64,000 nucleotides of DNA. It comes from Methylobacter sp. (GTDB taxonomy: Bacteria > Pseudomonadota > Gammaproteobacteria > Methylococcales > Methylomonadaceae). The notes below the pieces were generated by a model that did not search any database, had not been told where the DNA came from, and saw only the letters and a list, made by a program, of their open reading frames with translations. The stretch covers positions 1 to 64,000 of the forward strand of contig JAURZV010000072.1 in NCBI GenBank assembly GCA_030653175.1, given 5' to 3'. The translations under genes were made by a program, and so were the position numbers. Below are positions 24,858 through 32,572 of the stretch, piece after piece (positions within the stretch are counted from its first letter, which is position 1; every line of letters begins with the position of its first letter).

Positions 24858-26273
24858 TCAGCAGCGTCCATAGGAATCCTCAAACCGCACAATATCATCC
24901 TCACCTACATAATCACCGCTTTGCACTTCGATCATTACACAAGGCGCGGCACCCGGATTGGTCAGACGATGTTTGTGACCGGCAGGAATAAATGTGGATT
25001 CGTTGGTGTTGATGACGATTTCTCGTTCACCATTGATAACCTTGGCTATGCCGCTAACGACAACCCAATGCTCACTCCGATGGTGGTGCATTTGCAAGCT
25101 CAAACTCGCACCGGGTTTGACTTCGATGCGCTTGATCTTGAAGCCGTTGCCTTCTTCCAGTACGGTGTATATGCCCCAGGGACGATGCACGGTGCGATGT
25201 GATTTATGAGCCTCGTGACCCTTTGCCTTCAATTCCGCGTAAATGTGCTTTACATCCTGTGCACTGGATTTATCGACCACCAGAACGGCATCCGGCGTAT
25301 CGATGATGATGAGATTTTCGACGCCAACCGCGCCGACCAGACGGTCATTGCTTTGGATGGTGCAGTTCCGTGTATCGTACAACAGGGCATCGCCCTGGAT
25401 TCGGTTGCCATCGGCGTCCGGCTCGGTAAGGTCGCCCAGCGCCGTCCAGGTGCCAATATCGCTCCAGCCGATATTGCACGGGATAACGACAACCTGATCC
25501 GACTTTTCCATTACGGCATAATCAATGGAATCATCGGCAACATTACCAAAGGTATCGGGGTCGAGCTCAAGCAGCGTAAAGCCGGCGCCTTCGGCGGATC
25601 GCGACTGTTCGATACAAACTTTTGTGGTGGCAAGAATCCGCGGACAATACCGTTCCATCTGTTGCAGCATAGAACCGGCAGTGAAACAGAACATGCCGGA
25701 ATTCCACAGGAACCGGCCAGAAACGAGATATTCCTTTGCTTTTTCAAGTGACGGCTTTTCAACGAAACGCAGCACCGTGTTGCCGTCGGCCTCGATGTAG
25801 CCGAAGCCAGTCTCCGGGGAGTCGGGTTGAATGCCGAAGGTAACCAATTTGCCTGTGACAGCCAGCTCAGCGGCTTTGAGCACCGCTTGTTGGAATGCCT
25901 GCTGATCAGCAATCAAATGGTCCGCAGCAAGCACCAACATGATTGCATCATTGCCATATTTTTGGGCAACTTGGGAAGCTGCGGCAGCAATCGCTGGAGC
26001 GGTATTACGCCCGAATGGTTCCAGGATGAATGATGTTGCGACCCCGTCAGCATTCACCTCACGAAACTCATCTTCTGTTTTAAAGAATAACTCCCGATTG
26101 GTGACGGTTAAAACTTCTTCCACGCCCGGCAATAATGCGCCTCGCAAAAACGCCTTTTGCAAGAGGCTTTGTCCATCGTCCAAGCGTATAAACGGCTTGG
26201 GGTGCAACTCACGTGAGACCGGCCACAACCGGGATCCTGCTCCACCGCAAAGAATTGTTGGAATCAATCGCAC
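24858..26273 (-). CDS. manC: Mannose-1-phosphate guanylyltransferase / mannose-6-phosphate isomerase
   Basis: A 471-residue bifunctional ManC/AlgA/XanB-type enzyme. Residues ~1-290 form the nucleotidyltransferase domain (IPTILCGGAGSRLWPVSREL at the start, then FVEKP). The C-terminal ~120 residues are the cupin isomerase domain (RPWGIYTVLEEGNGFKIKRI, then LQMHHHRSEHWVVVSG). It makes GDP-mannose from mannose-1-P and may convert fructose-6-P to mannose-6-P. I chose the GTG at 26273 because AAAGGAAAG lies just upstream and homology begins there; the 18-codon extension is not conserved. It provides donor sugar for the glycosyltransferases at 9.5-19 kb. Confidence 0.93.
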   Translation of the reverse strand: MRLIPTILCGGAGSRLWPVSRELHPKPFIRLDDGQSLLQKAFLRGALLPGVEEVLTVTNRELFFKTEDEFREVNADGVATSFILEPFGRNTAPAIAAAASQVAQKYGNDAIMLVLAADHLIADQQAFQQAVLKAAELAVTGKLVTFGIQPDSPETGFGYIEADGNTVLRFVEKPSLEKAKEYLVSGRFLWNSGMFCFTAGSMLQQMERYCPRILATTKVCIEQSRSAEGAGFTLLELDPDTFGNVADDSIDYAVMEKSDQVVVIPCNIGWSDIGTWTALGDLTEPDADGNRIQGDALLYDTRNCTIQSNDRLVGAVGVENLIIIDTPDAVLVVDKSSAQDVKHIYAELKAKGHEAHKSHRTVHRPWGIYTVLEEGNGFKIKRIEVKPGASLSLQMHHHRSEHWVVVSGIAKVINGEREIVINTNESTFIPAGHKHRLTNPGAAPCVMIEVQSGDYVGEDDIVRFEDSYGRC

Positions 26274-26485
26274 GAACTTTCCTTTGATATTATTTTGGCG
26301 TCGACGAAAACCGCGACAGCACAACAAGCCTATAAAAATGAAAATTATACCACACGGAGCGGAAGAGAGGTAAATTCTCAGATGCCCCGAAATGACTAAG
26401 AGCCGAGGCCTATTTGGTGGCCGACGCTTTCAAGCGCAAGAACCGCGCCTGGATGACAGATGCCTAACAGCCAATACTATACAGG

Positions 26486-26590
26486 TTAGTTCGGCAGAGT
26501 AATTGGGGGCAAGGTATGCGAATGCGGCCAGAGACGACTGCCACCGGCACCGGCAAGAATAATTGCAGAGCTTAGCTCCCACAAATTTTC
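26486..26590 (-). pseudogene. N-terminal fragment of a second sugar nucleotidyltransferase
   Basis: The minus-strand frame reads SSAIILAGAGGSRLWPHSHT and ends soon after at a stop (26486). This is the nucleotide-binding N-terminus of a ManC/GMP-type enzyme (consensus ILAGGGGSRLWPLSR) with nothing after it. It lies between manC and rfbA on the same strand. It is probably a remnant of an earlier or recombined manC copy. Confidence 0.6.
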
Positions 26591-26686
26591 TCGGAATATA
26601 AGCATCATTTAATCCCTGCTAGACAACCGATTGTTTCACAATCAAGCCATTTCTACGAGTGCTCAATACTTTATTTACTTGATATT

Positions 26687-27568
26687 TCATTCGTCGTTGT
26701 TTTCAGAAATTTCAAATAAATATTCGCCATACTCCGTCTTACCCAGCCCTTCAGCACTTTTTATTAAATCCTGCCGGGTTAGCCATCCTTGATTAAAAGC
26801 GATTTCTTCCAGGCAGGCGATTTTAAATCCCTGTCGATGTTCAACGGTTTGTACAAACTGGCCTGCTTCGATAAGGCTGTCATGAGTGCCGGTATCCAGC
26901 CAGGCAAAACCACGCCCAAGAATTTCTACATTGAGCTTTTGGTTTTGGAGGTAAGCACGATTAACTTCGGTTATTTCCAGCTCACCGCGCTCAGATGGCT
27001 TGATTCGTTTGGCAATCTCAATTACTCGATTGTCGTAGAAATAAAGCCCCGTTACTGCATAATTTGAGCGGGGCTGGGCAGGTTTTTCTTCGATGGATAT
27101 TGCTTTTTTGTTTTCATCAAACTCCACCACACCAAACCGTTCCGCGTCTTTAACTTTATAGCCAAAAATGGTTGCACCTTGGTTACGATTTAGAGCGTGT
27201 TTTAAACTGGCTGTAAATCCTTGTCCAAAGAAAATATTATCCCCCAAAACCAGACAAACATTGCTCTCACCAATAAATTCCTCACCGATCAGAAAAGCCT
27301 GAGCAAGCCCTTCCGGTTTGGCTTGCACTGCATATTCGAGCTGTATGCCAAAATCCGAACCATCACCGAGTAGTTTTTTAAAACTTCGCTGATCTTCCGG
27401 CGTGGTAATAATCAGTATTTCCCGTATTCCGGCCAGCATGAGAACTGACAGCGGATAATAAATCATGGGCTTATCATAGACCGGCAATAACTGTTTAGAG
27501 ACCGCCTTGGTAATAGGATGCAACCTTGTGCCCGCGCCACCTGCCAGAATAATTCCTTTCCAGTTCAT
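26687..27568 (-). CDS. rfbA: Glucose-1-phosphate thymidylyltransferase
   Basis: A 293-residue RmlA/RfbA enzyme. [20 protein letters not shown] holds the nucleotide-binding motif, and [20 protein letters not shown] is the family signature. [11 protein letters not shown] and [16 protein letters not shown] are also present. It makes dTDP-glucose, the first step to dTDP-L-rhamnose. The ATG at 27568 has GGAGAAA just upstream and overlaps the rfbB stop (ATGA). The longer frame from 27628 overlaps rfbB and is rejected. It is last in the rfbC-rfbD-rfbB-rfbA operon. Confidence 0.96.
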   Translation of the reverse strand: MNWKGIILAGGAGTRLHPITKAVSKQLLPVYDKPMIYYPLSVLMLAGIREILIITTPEDQRSFKKLLGDGSDFGIQLEYAVQAKPEGLAQAFLIGEEFIGESNVCLVLGDNIFFGQGFTASLKHALNRNQGATIFGYKVKDAERFGVVEFDENKKAISIEEKPAQPRSNYAVTGLYFYDNRVIEIAKRIKPSERGELEITEVNRAYLQNQKLNVEILGRGFAWLDTGTHDSLIEAGQFVQTVEHRQGFKIACLEEIAFNQGWLTRQDLIKSAEGLGKTEYGEYLFEISENNDE

Positions 27569-28635
27569 AATGTTTCTCCAAGCCCCAGCCTTTCCAAGCG
27601 GTAACTGCCATCTTGAATATGACAACACCAGTCAAGGTTATTAAGGTACCACTGCACGGTTTTTCTCATACCTGTCTCAAAGGTTTCTTTAGGTGTCCAT
27701 CCCAAATGATCGGCAATTTTTGTAGCATCGATAGCGTAACGGAGATCATGTCCCGGACGGTCTTTAACATAAGTTATCAGCTCTTGATAATTGCTGAGTC
27801 CATTAGGCTTATTGGGCTGAAGCTCATCCAATATGCGGCAAAGAGTCTGTACAACAATAAGATTAGTTTTTTCATTGTGTCCACCGATGTTGTAAGTCTC
27901 TCCATTTTTCCCTTTTTCCAGCACGACAAGAAGCGCCCTGGCATGGTCATCGACATATAGCCAATCCCTAATCTGCTGACCATTGCCGTAAACCGGTATG
28001 GCCTTACCTTCCAGAGCATTAAGCATAACAACCGGAATTAATTTTTCCGGGAATTGATATGGGCCGTAGTTATTGGAGCAATTAGTGACAACAACAGGAA
28101 GACCGTAAGTGCGATGCCATGCGCGGACAATATGATCCGAGCTTGCTTTTGAAGCGGAATAGGGTGAACTGGGCGCATAAGATGTCTCTTCTGTAAAAAG
28201 AGTGTCATTATCAATCAAATCGCCATAGACTTCATCGGTGGAAATATGATGAAAACGAAATTGTGCTTTTTTATCCTCCGCCAGAGATTGCCAATAGCGT
28301 CGAGCAGCCTCAACCAATACATAAGTGCCGACGATATTGGTTTCTATAAACGCAGCCGGACCATCAATAGAGCGATCTACGTGCGACTCTGCCGCAAGAT
28401 GCATAATGGCATCCGGCCGGTATTGCTGGAGCAGTTGCTCAATTTTAGCCGCATTGCATATATCGGCCTGTTCAAAGCTATAGCGGGAACTGCCCTCTAT
28501 CGGCTGGAGTGATTCAAGATTGCCCGCATAGGTGAGCTTATCAACATTGATTACGCTGTGCTCTGTCTCAGTGAGTAGATAACGGATAAGAGCCGAGCCT
28601 ATAAATCCGGCACCACCGGTGATTAAAATTTTCAT
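27565..28635 (-). CDS. rfbB: dTDP-glucose 4,6-dehydratase
   Basis: A 356-residue extended-SDR enzyme. The NAD-binding motif [14 protein letters not shown] is at the N-terminus. The catalytic pieces are [10 protein letters not shown] (with the acid residues typical of RmlB), [10 protein letters not shown] (Tyr and Lys) and [18 protein letters not shown]. It converts dTDP-glucose to the 4-keto-6-deoxy intermediate. The length is normal. It follows rfbD by 10 bp and overlaps rfbA. Confidence 0.96.
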   Translation of the reverse strand: MKILITGGAGFIGSALIRYLLTETEHSVINVDKLTYAGNLESLQPIEGSSRYSFEQADICNAAKIEQLLQQYRPDAIMHLAAESHVDRSIDGPAAFIETNIVGTYVLVEAARRYWQSLAEDKKAQFRFHHISTDEVYGDLIDNDTLFTEETSYAPSSPYSASKASSDHIVRAWHRTYGLPVVVTNCSNNYGPYQFPEKLIPVVMLNALEGKAIPVYGNGQQIRDWLYVDDHARALLVVLEKGKNGETYNIGGHNEKTNLIVVQTLCRILDELQPNKPNGLSNYQELITYVKDRPGHDLRYAIDATKIADHLGWTPKETFETGMRKTVQWYLNNLDWCCHIQDGSYRLERLGLGETL

Positions 28636-28645
28636 ATATTATGCT

Positions 28646-29551
28646 TCATTGACGATGAACAGTAGCGGCTATATCTTCCATACAAAGCTTTAAAGCTTGA
28701 TCCCATGCAGGCATTTTCAAGCCAAAATGCTGTTCCAATCGACCTACTGATAACCGCGAATTGACTGGGCGCTTAGCGGGCAAAGGGTAATCTTTTGTAG
28801 GTATGGGGTTAATGATGCGGTTTTTTAATGCTTGGCTTCCCTGTTGCCGTGCATAATCAACAATCATCCGGGCAAAACCATGCCAAGATGTTTCGCCCGC
28901 TGATGTTACATTATACAAGTCTGAATTAAAGTCACCTTTGTACCTTTCAAGCAGGGATTGCCGTAAAATATGCGCCGTTGTTTCAGCTATCAATCGCGCC
29001 CAGGTTGGCGACCCAATCTGATCCGCAACAATATTCAGCTCTTCGCGTTCTGCCGCTAAGCGCAGAATACTTTTTAAAAAATTATGACCTCTCGCTGCAT
29101 AAACCCATGATGTTCGAAGGATCAAATAATCGGCTCCAGTCACCTGAATGGCTTTTTCACCGGCTAATTTGCTTTGCCCGTAAATATTGGCTGGATTCGG
29201 TACATCGTCTTCTGCATACGCAGAAATCTTTGTGCCGTCGAAAACATAATCAGTTGAATAATGAATCAACAAGGCGCCGGTTCTTTTTGCTTCTTCGGCT
29301 AAAACACCGGGGGCTTCTGCATTAATAAGAAACGCTAAATCCTTTTCGGTTTCCGCTTTATCCACAGCTGTATAGGCTGCCGCATTAACAATAACATCCG
29401 CGCTGTATTTTTGAACAGTGCGACGCAAACCATCAAGATCAGATAGGTCGACTTGCGAGCGGTTGGTAATAATAACCTCTCCCAGAGGCAATAACGCTCT
29501 GCCCAGCTCCCATCCCACCTGACCATTGCAGCCGGTTAGCAGAATTTTCAT
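28646..29551 (-). CDS. rfbD: dTDP-4-dehydrorhamnose reductase
   Basis: A 301-residue SDR of the RmlD family. It has the cofactor motif MKILLTGCNGQVGWELGRAL, the conserved VNAAAYTAVDKAE, the YSTDYVFDG substrate motif and YGQSKLAGE with the catalytic Tyr and Lys. It carries out the last, NAD(P)H-dependent step to dTDP-L-rhamnose. The start overlaps the rfbC stop by four bases (ATGA). The length is normal and all motifs are intact. Confidence 0.96.
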   Translation of the reverse strand: MKILLTGCNGQVGWELGRALLPLGEVIITNRSQVDLSDLDGLRRTVQKYSADVIVNAAAYTAVDKAETEKDLAFLINAEAPGVLAEEAKRTGALLIHYSTDYVFDGTKISAYAEDDVPNPANIYGQSKLAGEKAIQVTGADYLILRTSWVYAARGHNFLKSILRLAAEREELNIVADQIGSPTWARLIAETTAHILRQSLLERYKGDFNSDLYNVTSAGETSWHGFARMIVDYARQQGSQALKNRIINPIPTKDYPLPAKRPVNSRLSVGRLEQHFGLKMPAWDQALKLCMEDIAATVHRQ

Positions 29552-30093
29552 GCAAACACCTCGGCATCTTGAAAAGACAGTCCTTGCTCATCCTTGGCAG
29601 AAAGAAGGGGGACATGGTTTTCCGGCCAATCGATGTCAATATCAGGATCATCCCAGCGGATACATCGCTCGTATTCAGGAGCATAGTAATCGGTGGTTTT
29701 GTATAAAAAATCCGCTTGCCCGGATAGCACTAAAAATCCGTGAGCGAAGCCCGGCGGCACCCAGAGTTGCCGATGATTTTCTCCACTTAACTCCGCACCA
29801 GCCCAATGACCAAATGTGGCCGACGATTTTCGCAAATCAACAGCCACATCAAAAACACGTCCGGCTATAACACGAACCAGCTTTCCTTGCGGCTGTTTTA
29901 TCTGATAATGCAATCCTCTTAATACATTTTTACCGGATCGCGAATGATTATCCTGCACGAACGTCGCTGTTACGCCAGTTACATCACGAAAAGTTTGCTG
30001 ATTGTAACTTTCCAAAAAAAAGCCTCGCTGGTCACCAAAAACCTTAGGCTCAAGAATGAGTAAATCTGGAATTGCTGTGTGGATTACTTTCAT
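29548..30093 (-). CDS. rfbC: dTDP-4-dehydrorhamnose 3,5-epimerase
   Basis: A 181-residue cupin-fold epimerase of the RmlC family. The signatures VFGDQRGFFLESYNQQTF, FVQDNHSRSGKNVLRGLHYQ (with the catalytic His of GLHYQ) and VPPGFAHGFLVLS are all present. It is the first gene of the rhamnose operon. With rfbD, rfbB and rfbA it supplies dTDP-L-rhamnose for the surface polysaccharide. Confidence 0.96.
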   Translation of the reverse strand: MKVIHTAIPDLLILEPKVFGDQRGFFLESYNQQTFRDVTGVTATFVQDNHSRSGKNVLRGLHYQIKQPQGKLVRVIAGRVFDVAVDLRKSSATFGHWAGAELSGENHRQLWVPPGFAHGFLVLSGQADFLYKTTDYYAPEYERCIRWDDPDIDIDWPENHVPLLSAKDEQGLSFQDAEVFA

Positions 30094-30499
30094 TATTAAA
30101 AAATATTAAGTGAAAAAACGCCTCATGCACTCAATTGCTGAAATCATCTATATTATCCTACCAAGTAAGGGTGTAAATAAATACGTGTAACCGCTTATTT
30201 TCAGAGCCATGCAAGAATTAGGGCGAAGCTTGAAATCCCCAAGCGATCTGTCCGAGCTAAGTCGAGAATTATTAGAAATTACCGCTTATGAATTGGAATG
30301 TAAGTCTCCATGCGCTATTTTTGCTGAGCCATTATCAGAAGCCTCATGAATACAGGGAATTATACTTCTTAATTGAATCCCCATCACTTGTAATACCAGC
30401 ATTAATCACACCCATGCGGATTATGTAGTAGCAATTATCGAGGAACGAACGCTTTTCAGATATTGCCGCAGCTAAACTTAACTTTAAACTCCGTCCGCT
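30094..30499. other. Mostly empty spacer with one short plus-strand ORF
   Basis: The only notable content is a 46-codon plus-strand frame, 30209-30349, starting MQELGRSLKSPSDLSELSRE. The segment LSELSRELLEIT resembles the N-terminal part of IS256-like transposases, but the match is short and the frame ends soon after. It could be an insertion-sequence scrap or chance. Confidence 0.35.
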
Positions 30500-31102
30500 T
30501 TACTCCAGTGAAAGAATAAACTCCCACTGATCTTTGCTCACCGGCATTATGGACAATCGATTACCGCGCCTTACCAGCGCGAGATCTGCCGGCGCTTCCC
30601 GGTGCTTTCGGCAATTGCTCCTGCATTGCTCTGCCTCGGCAACCGCTCCCTGCGTTGCTCTCGGCAACCGCTCCATGCGTTGCTCTACCTCCTCCATCCT
30701 TGGAGTCGTACCTCCTGCATCCATGCAGTCGTCCTGCGTCCATGCAAGTCGTAGTTCTTTAAGGGTGATGGTGCGAGACAAGGTTCTGACATATTTAACA
30801 TCAACCATTATCCAGCGAGGATGTTCAGGGTCGCTTTTAGGATCGAAATGCTTGTCATCCGGATCGAAAGCGGAAAAATCGGGGTAGCCTTCTTTGACGA
30901 CTTCCATAATGCCGACTATGCCCGGCACATCGCAATTGGAATGATAGAAAAAAACCTGGTCGCCCAGCTTCATGTCATCCCGCATCATATTTCTGGCCTG
31001 ATAATTACGCACGCCATCCCAATGCTCGGTCCGGTTGGGCTTGTTGTACAGATCGTTAATTCCGAACGTATCGGGTTCGGATTTCATTAGCCAGTAGTTC
31101 AT
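30500..31102 (-). CDS. EVE-domain protein with a translated repeat insert
   Basis: A 200-residue protein. MNYWLMKSEPDTFGINDL, HWDGVRNYQARNMMRDDMKL, GDQVFFYHSNCDVPGIVGIM and the C-terminal ADLALVRRGNRLSIMPVS make it a standard EVE protein, a PUA-like fold that binds modified bases in DNA or RNA. Family members are about 150 residues. Here some 50 extra residues, encoded by a dispersed repeat at 30597-30752, sit between TLKELR and ADLALVRRG, in frame and without stops. The insert is in a loop before the last strands, so the fold may survive. The ATG at 31102 is the homologous start; the longer frame to 31240 lies inside the 6S RNA gene. Confidence 0.9.
   Translation of the reverse strand: MNYWLMKSEPDTFGINDLYNKPNRTEHWDGVRNYQARNMMRDDMKLGDQVFFYHSNCDVPGIVGIMEVVKEGYPDFSAFDPDDKHFDPKSDPEHPRWIMVDVKYVRTLSRTITLKELRLAWTQDDCMDAGGTTPRMEEVEQRMERLPRATQGAVAEAEQCRSNCRKHREAPADLALVRRGNRLSIMPVSKDQWEFILSLE
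30597..30752. repeat. Dispersed repeat mosaic inserted in the EVE-domain gene
   Basis: It contains TTTCGGCAATTGCTCCTGCA, tandem copies of CGGCAACCGCTCC...GTTGCTCT, CTACCTCCTCCATCCTTGG and CTCCTGCATCCATGCAGTCG. These are the same units as at 19835-19935 and, in reverse, at about 46540-46655. On the coding strand it is open over its whole length and adds roughly 50 residues rich in E, R, Q and A. Confidence 0.85.
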
Positions 31103-31127
31103 GGGGATTTCTTTATGGGAAGCGATG

Positions 31128-31312
31128 TATGGTGCATCTCCCGCCTGCGCCGTAATGTGCTTTCGTCCTTGAACCGGAGGTTCAAGTGGGGACATGGCCG
31201 GTAAATCAGGCTTCCCGTATAAAACGGGCATGCTCACCAATACTGGTATCCGCCCCCGGGGTAAAAACAGGTTCAGGAAACACCCAGCACACTCTCGAAC
31301 GCCGCAGGAAAT
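31128..31312 (-). ncRNA. ssrS: 6S RNA
   Basis: The minus strand between zapA and the EVE gene carries the 6S RNA landmarks in order: a GGCGTTCGAGAG-like 5' arm, TTGGTGAGCATGCCCGTTTT, ATACGGGAAGCCTGATTTA, the hairpin CTTGAACCTCCGGTTCAAGG, and the closing arm GCAGGCGGGAGATGCACC. These match E. coli 6S RNA (TTGGTGAGCATGC, GAGAAGCC, CTTGAACCAAGGGTTCAAGG) in sequence and spacing. The RNA mimics an open promoter and sequesters sigma-70 RNA polymerase in stationary phase. Position directly after zapA is conserved in gammaproteobacteria. The ends are approximate, about 185 nt. Confidence 0.92.
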
Positions 31313-31334
31313 GCAAGATAATAGTTTAGCGTGT

Positions 31335-31634
31335 TTACTGATTTTCTAAAACGTTTTCTATCTTGTGAGTCATTTTCGCCAGACATTCGCTCAAGGCTTG
31401 ATTGAGTACGGCATTTTGACTTTTCATCAATTGTAACTCATGAGCCAAATTGAGCGCCGCCATAACCGCAATTCTGTCAGCGCCGGCTACCTTACCGGAA
31501 TCCCTCATTTGGCGCATTTGAGTATCGAGCTGCCCCGCCGACTGGATCAGGTCGCTTTGCTCGTCAGGTGCGCAGGCAATTTTATATTCTTTGCCCATAA
31601 TGGTCAGCGACACAGGCTGAGGTTTTTTGTTCAT
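31335..31634 (-). CDS. zapA: Cell division protein ZapA
   Basis: A 99-residue ZapA. The N-terminal beta domain has VSLTIMGKEYKIACAPDEQ, and the following segment LDTQMRQMRDSGKVAGADRI plus ALNLAHELQLMKSQN forms the long coiled coil. ZapA binds FtsZ and bundles protofilaments at the division ring. It overlaps the ZapB-like gene by four bases and is followed by 6S RNA, the conserved gammaproteobacterial arrangement. Confidence 0.95.
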   Translation of the reverse strand: MNKKPQPVSLTIMGKEYKIACAPDEQSDLIQSAGQLDTQMRQMRDSGKVAGADRIAVMAALNLAHELQLMKSQNAVLNQALSECLAKMTHKIENVLENQ

Positions 31635-31852
31635 GATCCGTTCTCCATTGCTTTCAGACGAGTAATCATGGCTTCAACCCGGGTTCTGGCCAAAGTGGTT
31701 TTTTCCAAAAGTTTGGCTTTTTCCCGAACCAATGAATCCTGTTTGGTTTTCAGCGAACTGTTTTCATTTTTTACTTGGGTGTACTGCTCGATGAGCTGAT
31801 CCAGCTTGTCTTCGAGGTCTTTTAACTCTAAAGATTGATTTGATTGCGTCAT
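31631..31852 (-). CDS. ZapB-like coiled-coil protein (TIGR02449 family)
   Basis: About 73 residues, entirely coiled coil (LELKDLEDKLDQLIEQYTQV.. and LLEKTTLARTRVEAMITRL). It belongs to the small TIGR02449 family found directly upstream of zapA in many gammaproteobacteria and is thought to be a ZapB-like division factor. I chose the ATG at 31852 (MTQSNQSLELKD); a TTG seven codons earlier is possible. It ends in a four-base overlap with zapA. Confidence 0.85.
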   Translation of the reverse strand: MTQSNQSLELKDLEDKLDQLIEQYTQVKNENSSLKTKQDSLVREKAKLLEKTTLARTRVEAMITRLKAMENGS

Positions 31853-31999
31853 GGTGATACTAGGTTGTTGCAAGGAGATACGTAAAATATTGCGTATTTA
31901 CCGGGCGATTCAAGATTAACAAATATTATCCAAGTTAATGATCATGGTAGCATAAGCGATATTTTTAGTCCGCGATAGTGAAATTATTATGTGGAATTT

Positions 32000-32512
32000 A
32001 TGACTTACCAAATAATTAATGCAATAGTTGTACAAAGCGATGCCGAACTTTCGGCGGCGCAAGCCCACGGCATGGCGACGGGCATGTTGTGCGCCAATGA
32101 GCAGGCCCAAAGTACCGAGTGGCTGACCGAGCTGTTTCGGCATGGAACACCACAGGCTGATGAAGACCGGACGACGTTGGTGCATTTGTTCGAGGATACG
32201 CGAAACTTATTGGTTAGCGATGAATTTGAATTTGACTTACTTTTACCCGGTGATGACGCATTGTTGAGCGAGCAGGTTGAAGCACTTACCTACTGGTGCC
32301 AAGGATTTTTATTGGGCGTGGGTTTTACCCATGCTGCTTCCGATTTGTCCAAGGAAGCAAGCGAAATACTAAAAGATATTGTCGAATTCACCAAGCTGGA
32401 TACCGAGGCTGAAGGCGAAGAAGATGAAAGTGATTTTATGGAAATTACCGAATACATGAGGTCGGCTGTTTTATTGCTGTGTAACGAATTAAATAAAGAA
32501 GGCGAAAGGTGA
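32000..32512 (+). CDS. ygfB: YgfB/UPF0149 family protein
   Basis: A 170-residue acidic helical protein of the UPF0149 family. It has AQAHGMATGMLCANEQAQST near the N-terminus, the LLLPGDDALLSEQVEALTYW stretch, CQGFLLGVGF, and an acidic C-terminal part. The function in E. coli is not settled; in Pseudomonas a homologue is a transcriptional modulator of AmpD. It is transcribed divergently from the zapB-like/zapA/ssrS unit and begins the pepP-ubiH-ubiI operon, as in E. coli. A GTG three codons upstream is an alternative start. Confidence 0.9.
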   Translation: MTYQIINAIVVQSDAELSAAQAHGMATGMLCANEQAQSTEWLTELFRHGTPQADEDRTTLVHLFEDTRNLLVSDEFEFDLLLPGDDALLSEQVEALTYWCQGFLLGVGFTHAASDLSKEASEILKDIVEFTKLDTEAEGEEDESDFMEITEYMRSAVLLLCNELNKEGER

Positions 32513-32572
32513 AGGGCGAAAAAACCTTTTCAACCATGACCTTTAGCCTTTTACCTTTCCCCTGATTTAAAA

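Noticed and set aside
31103-31240. Upstream extension of the EVE protein
   Set aside because: This is 6S RNA. Homology of the protein begins at the ATG at 31102.
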